From an uncultured Bacteroidota bacterium (GTDB lineage: Bacteria > Bacteroidota > Bacteroidia > Chitinophagales > Chitinophagaceae), in the NCBI GenBank assembly GCA_937928385.1, contig CALEZD010000078.1:1-8432 (forward strand): a stretch of DNA of 8,432 nucleotides, given 5' to 3'. This document shows, one piece after another, positions 1 through 6,314 of the stretch. Position 1 is the first letter of the stretch, and every line of letters begins with the position of its first letter. The notes under the pieces were generated by a model. That model did no database searches and was not told where the DNA came from. It saw nothing but the letters and a program-made list of their open reading frames with translations. Position numbers and translations under genes: made by a program.

Positions 1-111
1 TTATCTTTTTCATTAATCAAATATTCTATATAAAAATACAGTATTACTTAAATAGAATTATTAATTATATTTTTCGGCTCAATTATTATTCAATACCTTA
101 ATTTAATTCAA

Positions 112-837
112 ATGAGACGATTAACACTTACTCTGTTTTTTATTACTACCCTCTTTTCCTGTAAAAAAGACGACAACAATGCCAACAACAACACAACACC
201 AACACCAACACCCTATGTATGCCCAACATGTGTAACAACACCTGAGGCTAAGGCCGAACATGACGCCGGTAGTGGCGGTGTGTACAAGGGCGTTATTGTA
301 GGCTCATCGGGCACTATCGCATTATACTTATACAATACTGGTACAGAGGTAAAAGCACTTGTATCCTTCGATGGTAAGAGTGCGACATTTACTACGCAAT
401 CCCTTTCTTCGTGGTCACCGGGGCAGCCCATCAGCAACGCGTTGTTTACAGGTACTATCGACGGTCAGGCTATGTCAGCCTATTTTTCAGTAGATGCAAA
501 CGGGCAAAACCCCAAGGTGCAGATGACGATACCCGGCCATACTGTTAATGTAGCTGTATATAAAGAAACTTCAACAGCATTGGTAAAAAACTATGAAGGC
601 ACATATACAGGCGATGATGCAGGCACATTCAACATGACCCTGCACGGTAACGAATTTTCTATAGTGGTTTCCAGCGGTGGCATGATGGTTGACCAGTTGA
701 AGAATGGCGCGATTGACCACGTATCAAATAATGGAGTGGAAGTTAAAGGTACATTTAACGGTGATGATGTGAGTGGCACATGGAAAGATTTAACTGACAA
801 TGAACAAGGTACCTGGTCTGGCAAGCGTACTTTGTAA
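112..837 (+). CDS. Putative surface-exposed lipoprotein with two related beta-rich segments, function unknown
   Basis: The 241-residue product starts with a short lipoprotein signal: positive residues at 2-3, a hydrophobic stretch at 4-15 and a lipobox LFSC with the acylated Cys at 17. Cys17 is followed by KKDD, resembling the acidic export signal that sends Bacteroidota lipoproteins to the cell surface, so surface location is inferred. Residues 22-34 are a low-complexity Asn/Thr/Pro tether, followed by a CPTC pair (Cys37, Cys40). The mature part reads as two similar segments, about 57-155 and 160-241. Each opens with a G-x-Y-x-G strand (GGVYKG, NYEGTYTG) and contains a GT(I/F)xG(D/Q) turn (GTIDGQ, GTFNGDD); the second closes with GTWSGKR. 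I do not recognise a named family; small beta-barrel or beta-sandwich folds are possible. It appears to be transcribed alone, since a terminator follows 21 bases after the stop. The gene call is secure; the function is unknown. Confidence 0.88.
   Translation: MRRLTLTLFFITTLFSCKKDDNNANNNTTPTPTPYVCPTCVTTPEAKAEHDAGSGGVYKGVIVGSSGTIALYLYNTGTEVKALVSFDGKSATFTTQSLSSWSPGQPISNALFTGTIDGQAMSAYFSVDANGQNPKVQMTIPGHTVNVAVYKETSTALVKNYEGTYTGDDAGTFNMTLHGNEFSIVVSSGGMMVDQLKNGAIDHVSNNGVEVKGTFNGDDVSGTWKDLTDNEQGTWSGKRTL
183..212 (+). repeat. Low-complexity AAC/ACC tract encoding the lipoprotein tether
   Basis: A simple-sequence run made of caac and acaccaac-type units encodes residues about 24-34 (NANNNTTPTPT region) just after the acylated cysteine. 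Asn/Thr/Pro linkers of this kind commonly space a lipoprotein domain from the membrane. The units are imperfect and no homopolymer is present, so I do not claim slippage or phase variation. Confidence 0.5.
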
Positions 838-858
838 TTACATACCAAACGAATACAC

Positions 859-887
859 AAAAAGGGAGTGCAAAGCACTCCTTTTTT
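859..887 (+). terminator. Intrinsic terminator after the lipoprotein gene
   Basis: A perfect 7-bp stem GGAGTGC (865-871) / GCACTCC (875-881) with an AAA loop is followed by six T (882-887). A-rich bases upstream (859-863) can pair with the T run and lengthen the stem through one G-U pair. The complement strand also gives a T run, so it could work in both directions, but no minus-strand gene ends here. It separates the lipoprotein gene from the tyrosine-degradation genes. Confidence 0.88.
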
Positions 888-954
888 ATTTACAATGAAC
901 CGAAGTGTATATCACAGATAGAAGATTACAGCATCCCATCTGCGATGAGTTTTG

Positions 955-980
955 TCATTGCCGATAATGATCGAAGTCAT
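955..980. promoter_or_regulatory. Possible operator: alternating half-sites before hmgA
   Basis: Three half-sites of alternating orientation, TCATT (955-959), AATGA (966-970) and TCAT (977-980), begin at 955, 966 and 977, that is exactly every 11 bases. The first two form a perfect 5-6-5 dyad; the second and third form a 4-6-4 dyad. The block lies 54 bases before the hmgA start, and a TATAAT-like stretch follows at 982-987. One-turn spacing suits a regulator binding one face of the helix, but the regulator is unknown and chance cannot be excluded. Confidence 0.3.
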
Positions 981-1033
981 ATATAATGCTTTGCAGTCTG
1001 GATAATCTTGCAGGTTAACAGATATTATTAAAC

Positions 1034-2209
1034 ATGCCTTTTTATCATTCACAGGGTAAGATTCCAGATAAGCGACACGTAGTATTCAGGGACGCAACAG
1101 GAAAGCTTTACCAGGAAGAACTGGTGGGGACCCAAGGTTTCGGCAGCTTGTCTTCGTTGGTATATCATATACATCCCCCTACATGCGTCAGGCAAAAGGG
1201 TAAACCATATTCTGTAAAGCCCGAAATAGCCATAGACAACAGCCTGAATGCTATGAGCTTTATGGGATACGATATTCCGCCGGCCGATGATTACCTGGAA
1301 AGCCGCAAGACATTGTTGGTCAATAGCAGTATGCATATAGGGCTGGCAGCGCCAAAATCCTCAACACCTTATTTTTTCAAAAATGCGGATGCGGATGAAT
1401 TGCTGTTCATTCACAAGGGTAGCGGCACGTTGCATACCATGTTTGGCCAATTACCATTCAAGTACGGCGACTATATCCTTATACCTCGTGGTACGGTATA
1501 TAAAATTGATTTTGACACAGAAGACAATAAGCTTTTGTACATAGAATCATTTGCCCCTGTATATACACCTAAAAGATACCGCAATGATTTCGGGCAGCTG
1601 CAGGAACACGCTCCATTTTGCGAACGTGATATAAAACGCCCGCAAGACCTGGAGACATACGATGAGCAGGGCGAGTTTGACATACTGATTAAAAAGAAGG
1701 GAATGATATTTCCTTATGTGTACCTATATCATCCGTTTGATGTGGTAGGCTGGGACGGGTATCATTATCCTTATACATTCTCCATATTCGATTTCGAGCC
1801 ACTGACAGGGCGCATACACATGCCGCCACCCATACATCAGTGTTTTGAAAGTGCGGGTTTTGTGGTTTGTTCATTCGTGCCTCGTTTGTACGATTATCAT
1901 CCAGATGCCATACCCGCCCCATATCATCACAGCAATATTGATTCTGACGAAGTGCTGTATTATGTGGATGGGGATTTCATGAGCCGCAACAACATTAAGA
2001 AAGGACAGATAACATTACACCCAGGTGGTATACCTCATGGCCCGCACCCCGGTGCTATAGAGCGTAGCATAGGACAAAAAGAAACGCAGGAACTGGCAGT
2101 AATGATAGACCCCTTTCAGCCACTGATGATAACCGAAGAGGCGATGAAAATTGAAGTAAAAGATTATTATAAGTCATGGTTGCCCGAGGAAGCTGATGCT
2201 ATCGTGTAA
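1034..2209 (+). CDS. hmgA: Homogentisate 1,2-dioxygenase
   Basis: This is a cytoplasmic non-haem iron enzyme of tyrosine and phenylalanine breakdown that opens the ring of homogentisate with O2 to give maleylacetoacetate. The 391-residue product has the two-part cupin layout of the family, with an N-terminal segment (about 1-260) holding stretches such as FIHKGSG (125-131) and YGDYILIPRGT (144-154). The C-terminal segment carries the iron site. By comparison with the human enzyme, His299 (in PYHHSN) and His335 (in PHGPHPG) match the iron ligands His335 and His371, and His329 matches the active-site His365. The acidic ligand should be Glu306 or the adjacent Asp305. The protein is about 40-50 residues shorter than the human or Pseudomonas enzymes. 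The ATG at 1034 gives a normal N-terminus; no clear Shine-Dalgarno sequence precedes it. hppD follows 18 bases after the stop, strongly supporting the assignment. Confidence 0.93.
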   Translation: MPFYHSQGKIPDKRHVVFRDATGKLYQEELVGTQGFGSLSSLVYHIHPPTCVRQKGKPYSVKPEIAIDNSLNAMSFMGYDIPPADDYLESRKTLLVNSSMHIGLAAPKSSTPYFFKNADADELLFIHKGSGTLHTMFGQLPFKYGDYILIPRGTVYKIDFDTEDNKLLYIESFAPVYTPKRYRNDFGQLQEHAPFCERDIKRPQDLETYDEQGEFDILIKKKGMIFPYVYLYHPFDVVGWDGYHYPYTFSIFDFEPLTGRIHMPPPIHQCFESAGFVVCSFVPRLYDYHPDAIPAPYHHSNIDSDEVLYYVDGDFMSRNNIKKGQITLHPGGIPHGPHPGAIERSIGQKETQELAVMIDPFQPLMITEEAMKIEVKDYYKSWLPEEADAIV

Positions 2210-2227
2210 CCACAAAAACATAATGAT

Positions 2228-3385
2228 ATGGGAACATCTGCATTGAAAGAAGCAAGCAATTACAACTACGGATTGGAGAAAATATTCGATAAAGCACAGG
2301 ATTTTCTCCCTCTTAACGGAACAGATTATGTAGAGCTGTACGTAGGCAACGCAAAGCAAGCAGCGCATTTTTATAAAACAGCTTTTGGTTTTGAATCTTA
2401 TGCTTATGCGGGATTAGAGACTGGTCTCCGCGACAGGGTATCTTATGTACTGAAGCAGGATAAAATAAGACTGGTACTGACTACACCGTTGAAATCCACC
2501 AGCCCGATATCTGACCATATTAAACAACATGGTGACGGCATTAAGGTGATTGCATTGTGGGTAGACGACGCTACCAAAGCTTTTGAAGAAACTACAAAAA
2601 GAGGCGCAAAACCATATTTCCAACCAACCGTAGAGAAGGATGAATTTGGCGAAGTAGTCAGGTCGGGCATTCATACTTATGGCGATACAGTACATGTATT
2701 TGTAGAGCGTAAAAATTACAATGGAATTTTCCTTCCAGGTTTTGAGAAATGGGAGTCGGACTACAACCCCGGCACCACAGGGCTGAAGTATATAGACCAT
2801 ATGGTGGGAAATGTAGAACTGGGTGGCATGAACAAGTGGGCGGACTTTTATGCAAACGTCATGGGTTTCGCCAACCTGGTGACTTTTGACGACAAGGATA
2901 TCTCTACTCAATACACTGCATTAATGAGTAAAGTGATGACCAATGGTAATGGCAGGATTAAATTTCCAATCAATGAGCCGGCACAGGGTTTAAAGAAATC
3001 ACAGATAGAAGAATACCTGGATTTTTACGAAGGTCCCGGTTGCCAGCATATAGCTGTAGCTACCGATGATATAGTCTTCACCGTATCGGAAATGAGGAAG
3101 CGTGGTGTAGAGTTTTTGCATGTACCGGGCTCTTACTACGACACTGTACCTGAAAGGGTAGGCGAAATAGCTGAAGACCTGGAGAACCTGAAGCGACTGG
3201 GTATCATGGTAGACCGTGATGAAGAAGGCTACCTGTTGCAGATATTTACCAAGCCGGTAGAAGACAGGCCAACACTGTTCTTCGAAATCATACAGCGCAA
3301 GGGGGCAAAGTCTTTCGGTAAAGGTAATTTCAAAGCATTGTTTGAATCGATAGAAGCAGAACAGGCCCGCAGGGGGACACTATAA
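2228..3385 (+). CDS. hppD: 4-hydroxyphenylpyruvate dioxygenase
   Basis: This enzyme converts 4-hydroxyphenylpyruvate and O2 to homogentisate and CO2, making the substrate of the preceding gene's product. It is cytoplasmic and Fe(II)-dependent. The 385 residues hold two vicinal-oxygen-chelate domains, about 33-160 and 186-345. The iron ligands of the catalytic C-terminal domain are visible: His191 (YIDHMV), His274 (GCQHIAV) and Glu353 (LFFEIIQRKG). Gln338 (YLLQIF) fits the substrate-side glutamine, and the C-terminal gating helix is present (FGKGNFKALFESIE, 363-376). Length is typical. The 18-base gap to hmgA and the hairpin terminator 40 bases downstream make the two genes a likely single transcript. 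Gene order is the reverse of pathway order. The purine-rich, A-rich leader has no clear Shine-Dalgarno sequence, as is usual in Bacteroidota. Confidence 0.97.
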   Translation: MGTSALKEASNYNYGLEKIFDKAQDFLPLNGTDYVELYVGNAKQAAHFYKTAFGFESYAYAGLETGLRDRVSYVLKQDKIRLVLTTPLKSTSPISDHIKQHGDGIKVIALWVDDATKAFEETTKRGAKPYFQPTVEKDEFGEVVRSGIHTYGDTVHVFVERKNYNGIFLPGFEKWESDYNPGTTGLKYIDHMVGNVELGGMNKWADFYANVMGFANLVTFDDKDISTQYTALMSKVMTNGNGRIKFPINEPAQGLKKSQIEEYLDFYEGPGCQHIAVATDDIVFTVSEMRKRGVEFLHVPGSYYDTVPERVGEIAEDLENLKRLGIMVDRDEEGYLLQIFTKPVEDRPTLFFEIIQRKGAKSFGKGNFKALFESIEAEQARRGTL

Positions 3386-3394
3386 TAAATTCTC

Positions 3395-3414
3395 AGCACC
3401 TTTTTAATGGTGCT
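3395..3414 (+). other. Short hairpin after hppD
   Basis: AGCACC (3395-3400) and GGTGCT (3409-3414) form a 6-bp stem with a T-rich loop only ten bases after the hppD stop. No T run follows it, so it is not a terminator by itself. It may protect the 3' end of the hmgA-hppD message or simply add to the terminator immediately downstream. Confidence 0.4.
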
Positions 3415-3424
3415 ACCTGTTATA

Positions 3425-3456
3425 CAGGGCCGGTATATACACCAGCCCTGCTTTTT
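3425..3456 (+). terminator. Intrinsic terminator after the hmgA-hppD unit
   Basis: CAGGGC (3425-3430) pairs with GCCCTG (3445-3450). After one C/A mismatch the stem continues with GGT (3432-3434) / ACC (3441-3443). One C and five T follow (3452-3456). On the opposite strand no T run follows the hairpin, so it should stop plus-strand transcription mainly. It lies between the convergent hppD and photolyase genes. Confidence 0.72.
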
Positions 3457-3464
3457 GACATAAT

Positions 3465-4790
3465 TTATAACATCCCTTTCATCTTGTCTTTGAGTGCGGC
3501 ACTATATATCTCAAGGCAACGTTTGCGGGCAAAATCATGTTCTACAACCGGTTGAGGATACTTGCTGAAATCTTCAAACTCCGGCACCCATCTGCGTATA
3601 TATTTCAGCTCCGTGTCAAACTTCTGCGTTTGCAGGTAAGGGTTGAATATCCTGAAATAAGGTGCGGCGTCACAGCCACTTCCTGCCGCCCATTGCCAGC
3701 CTCCATTGTTAGATGCCAGGTCAAAATCCAGTAGCTTTTCGGCAAAGTATGCCTCGCCCCAGCGCCAGTCTATCAACAGGTGTTTTACCAGGAAGCTGGC
3801 CACTATCATACGCACCCTGTTGTGCATATAGCCGGTGGTGTTCAGCTCACGCATACCTGCATCCACTATCGGGTAGCCGGTTTTACCTTCGCACCACAGC
3901 CTGAATTCTTCTTCATTGTTTCGCCAGGCTATATGATCATATTCTTGTTTGAAAGCATGGTTTACCACATGCGGGAAGTGCCAGAGTATAGACTGGTAGA
4001 AATCCCGCCATATCAATTCGTTCAGCAGTTTTTCATTCAGCTCTTTTGCCTGTGCCGCCAACTCACGAATACTAATCGTTCCAAACCGCAGGTGTACGCT
4101 CAGCCTGGTGGTGCCTTGAAGCGAGGGTATATCGCGTGTATTGTGATAATCTTTTGCTACGGCTTCATCCAGTTCTGCAGTGGGTATATCCACATCTGTT
4201 TGTTCAAAGCCTATGTCTGATAAAGAAGGTAAGGGCAAGGCTTGTTGTGGGTAAAAATTTTCAAAATACTTTTCTACATGATATGGTTCCAGGTAAAAAT
4301 CACTCAGCTTCGCCTTCCATTTTTTACTGTACGGCGTATATACTGTATAGGGTTCGCCATTGTCTTTCAACACCTCCTCTTTTTCAAATATCACCTGGTC
4401 TTTATAGCTATGAAAGTTAATACCATGCTCTTGCAGCATATCTGATATTTTTCTGTCCCTTTCCCTCGCATAAGGTTCATAATCATGATTGGTATATACA
4501 GCCTGTACATCGTATAGTAAAAGTAATTCACAGAAAGCTTTTTCAGGGGTTGTATGTAAAACGTGCAAAGTACTGCCACCTGTTTCCAACTTTGCCTGCA
4601 TCTGCTGTAGTTGCCGGTGGATGAAGTCAACCCGCTTATCGGCACGGTTTTCCAGCTCATCAAGTATGTTGATGTCAAAAATGAAAACCGGCACCACCGG
4701 GCAACCCGAACGTAATGCATGGTATAGCCCTGCATTGTCGGGCAATCGTAAATCGCGCCGGAACCAGAAGATGGATATTTTATCTTTCAT
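3465..4790 (-). CDS. phrB: Deoxyribodipyrimidine photolyase (class I CPD type)
   Basis: A light-driven repair enzyme that splits cyclobutane pyrimidine dimers using reduced FAD. The 441-residue protein begins with the alpha/beta antenna domain (IFWFRRDLRLPDN, 7-19) and has the FAD domain from about 225 to 435. Class I signatures are clear: NELIWRDFY (257-265), TGYPIVDAGMREL (304-316), YMHNRVRMIVASF (321-333) and NNGGWQWAAGSGCDAAPYFR (361-380). By alignment spacing with E. coli PhrB, the electron-transfer tryptophans are Trp289, Trp342 and Trp365, and Asn361 matches the flavin-contacting Asn378. Glu105 (in DYEPYARERD) matches the Glu that contacts methenyltetrahydrofolate, so a folate antenna is likely but not proven. 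Length is slightly below E. coli's. The ATG at 4790 places the family N-terminus correctly. It is a single gene, divergent from the glycosyltransferase and convergent with hppD. A (6-4) photolyase or cryptochrome is unlikely given these motifs. Confidence 0.95.
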   Translation of the reverse strand: MKDKISIFWFRRDLRLPDNAGLYHALRSGCPVVPVFIFDINILDELENRADKRVDFIHRQLQQMQAKLETGGSTLHVLHTTPEKAFCELLLLYDVQAVYTNHDYEPYARERDRKISDMLQEHGINFHSYKDQVIFEKEEVLKDNGEPYTVYTPYSKKWKAKLSDFYLEPYHVEKYFENFYPQQALPLPSLSDIGFEQTDVDIPTAELDEAVAKDYHNTRDIPSLQGTTRLSVHLRFGTISIRELAAQAKELNEKLLNELIWRDFYQSILWHFPHVVNHAFKQEYDHIAWRNNEEEFRLWCEGKTGYPIVDAGMRELNTTGYMHNRVRMIVASFLVKHLLIDWRWGEAYFAEKLLDFDLASNNGGWQWAAGSGCDAAPYFRIFNPYLQTQKFDTELKYIRRWVPEFEDFSKYPQPVVEHDFARKRCLEIYSAALKDKMKGML

Positions 4791-4856
4791 GCAACGTCAA
4801 AATAAGTGAATAATCTCTGCGTTATGATTAATATTGTTTTATAACCGTATAAGCAG
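4791..4856. promoter_or_regulatory. Divergent intergenic region between photolyase and glycosyltransferase
   Basis: These 66 AT-rich bases must hold the start signals of both divergent genes. Reading the minus strand, TTATTTTG (4805 to 4798) matches seven of eight positions of the Bacteroidota -7 box TAnnTTTG, but it is only seven bases from the photolyase ATG and no -33 box lies at the right distance. For the plus-strand gene I see no good match. Presence of promoters is inferred from gene orientation, not from a clear motif. Confidence 0.35.
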
Positions 4857-6314
4857 ATGAACCTTAAGAACCTTGCAGGAGCTATAATAATATTGTTGAT
4901 TGCGGCAGTGCCGCTCTTCGGGCACCTGTCAGAATTGCCCATTCAGCGATGGGATGAATCCAGGCTGGCTGCAACTGCCTACGAAATGAGCGTGAATAAT
5001 AATTGGTTAGTGCCTTATCACTTTGGTCACCCTGAAATGATTAGTGTAAAGCCACCGTTGCAGATATGGTTTATGGCTGTATCAATTAAAATATTCGGTG
5101 CTAATGAACTCGCAGTCAGGCTGCCTTCTGCAATATTTGCTTTACTTACATGTTTATTTATCTACTGGTTTCTTACCATAAAAATGCAGAAGCAGGTATG
5201 GGGTATATTGGCTGCGGCAATATTGGTAATCTGCGATGGCTATGTACACCTGCATTGCAGCAGAACCGGCGATTACGACACACTACTCACACTACTTACT
5301 ACCATATTCCTGTTTTATAGTTACCTTTTTATCCGCGATGGCGGGGCTAAGTATATTGTCATTGCCGCTATTGCTATCACACTTGCCTGCTTTACCAAGG
5401 GAGTAGCTGCCCTCATGTTTATACCGGGGGTTTTTATTTGCTTTGCCTATAGCGGCAGGTTGAAGAAACTTTTCTCCTCGCCTGCATTTTATGCAGGGAT
5501 TGCCATTTTTGTTATTGTCATACCGGGATATTATTTGCTCAGGGAACAACTAACACCGGGTTACCTGGAATCAGTGAGTAAAAATGAACTGGGCGGGCGA
5601 TTCATGGCAACATTAGAGAATCATTATCAGCCCTGGTATTTTTACCTTTCCCGGTTGATTGAAAGAGAACATGCCTGGTTCTTTATATCTATCTTGGCTA
5701 TACCCCTGGTGTTGATATATAAACACAATACCACAAAGCAGTTCGTATTATACCTGGCAACGGCAACAGTTACTTTTCTCTTTTTCATTTCTGTAGCAGG
5801 CACCAAGCTCGACTGGTATAGTATGCCATTGTACCCCCTACTGGTTGTTATGGCTGCGATAACTATTGAAACTATTTTTTCGAAACTGAAACCCGGTGCC
5901 AATTACCTGCTGCAAACATTGCGGGTTGCATTTATATTTCTCCTATGCTCATTATATATCTACAGTTACAATAAAATACTGGCTAAAACACAAAAGCCGG
6001 ACTATCAACTCAACGACCCGGAATTTGCCATAGGCCGTTACCTGACCGAACTGCATAAGGGCAACCGGGGAACAGGAAAATTTATCATGCTGTACTCAGA
6101 TTTTGAACAAGACATGGTATGGTACGACCTTATAGATAGTAATATATTTTTTAAGAGTGTCAAAGAGCTGGCGACAGGTGATACTGTAATTGCCTATAAA
6201 AATGAGAGTATTGATGTATTGGAAGACAAATACCATCACACATTGCTGGAAGAGTTCTTCCGCATCAGGCTATACAGAATTGATTCGCCTAAAGCTGTAA
6301 TAACTCCTCAATAG
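4857..6314 (+). CDS. GT39/ArnT-like integral membrane glycosyltransferase
   Basis: A polytopic membrane protein that probably moves a sugar from a polyprenyl-phosphate donor to a lipid or protein on the outer face of the inner membrane. The 485 residues contain roughly 11 hydrophobic segments, the first at 5-24 and the last near 352-370. Family marks are in order: WDESR (32-36), whose Asp33 sits at the expected catalytic position in the first extracytoplasmic loop; KPPLQIW (65-71); RTGDYD (136-141), the second conserved acidic site; FTKG (179-182); and GTKLDWYSMPLYP (315-327). The last 110 residues form a small soluble domain. E. coli ArnT is about 550 residues, so this is a compact member. 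The acceptor and sugar cannot be read from sequence. Nothing in the window points to lipid A modification, so I give no symbol. Its 3' end overlaps the convergent korA. Confidence 0.86.
   Translation: MNLKNLAGAIIILLIAAVPLFGHLSELPIQRWDESRLAATAYEMSVNNNWLVPYHFGHPEMISVKPPLQIWFMAVSIKIFGANELAVRLPSAIFALLTCLFIYWFLTIKMQKQVWGILAAAILVICDGYVHLHCSRTGDYDTLLTLLTTIFLFYSYLFIRDGGAKYIVIAAIAITLACFTKGVAALMFIPGVFICFAYSGRLKKLFSSPAFYAGIAIFVIVIPGYYLLREQLTPGYLESVSKNELGGRFMATLENHYQPWYFYLSRLIEREHAWFFISILAIPLVLIYKHNTTKQFVLYLATATVTFLFFISVAGTKLDWYSMPLYPLLVVMAAITIETIFSKLKPGANYLLQTLRVAFIFLLCSLYIYSYNKILAKTQKPDYQLNDPEFAIGRYLTELHKGNRGTGKFIMLYSDFEQDMVWYDLIDSNIFFKSVKELATGDTVIAYKNESIDVLEDKYHHTLLEEFFRIRLYRIDSPKAVITPQ
6289..6314. 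other. 26-base convergent overlap of two coding sequences
   Basis: The glycosyltransferase stop (TAG, 6312-6314, plus strand) lies inside korA, and the korA stop (TAG, read from 6291 to 6289 on the minus strand) lies inside the glycosyltransferase. The last eight or so codons of each gene are therefore encoded on the same base pairs. There is no room between them for a terminator, so the 3' ends of both messages must be complementary over at least this stretch. Confidence 0.9.

Noticed and set aside
68..75. TATTTTTC upstream of the lipoprotein gene as a promoter -7 box
   Set aside because: It matches seven of eight positions of TAnnTTTG, but no TTTG/TTG box lies about 19-21 bases upstream and the whole region is very AT-rich, so the match is weak.
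591..878. Minus-strand open frame across the end of the lipoprotein gene
   Set aside because: It is antisense to a well-supported coding sequence, runs through the terminator hairpin and shows no recognisable protein features.
915..942. CAGAT / ATCTG inverted repeat before hmgA as a riboswitch or hairpin
   Set aside because: Only five base pairs close an 18-base loop, and no known riboswitch core is visible.
982..1010. TATAAT (982-987) and TAATCTTG (1003-1010) as hmgA promoter elements
   Set aside because: Neither has a -33/-35 partner at suitable spacing. A promoter must exist here, but I cannot choose its position.
2414..2911. 165-codon minus-strand open frame inside hppD
   Set aside because: The plus strand encodes an intact dioxygenase with all iron ligands here. 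The antisense product is rich in Cys, Tyr and His without any domain pattern.
3465..4790. Photolyase as a cryptochrome or (6-4) photolyase
   Set aside because: The FAD-site motifs and the intact tryptophan chain match class I CPD photolyases at the expected spacing.
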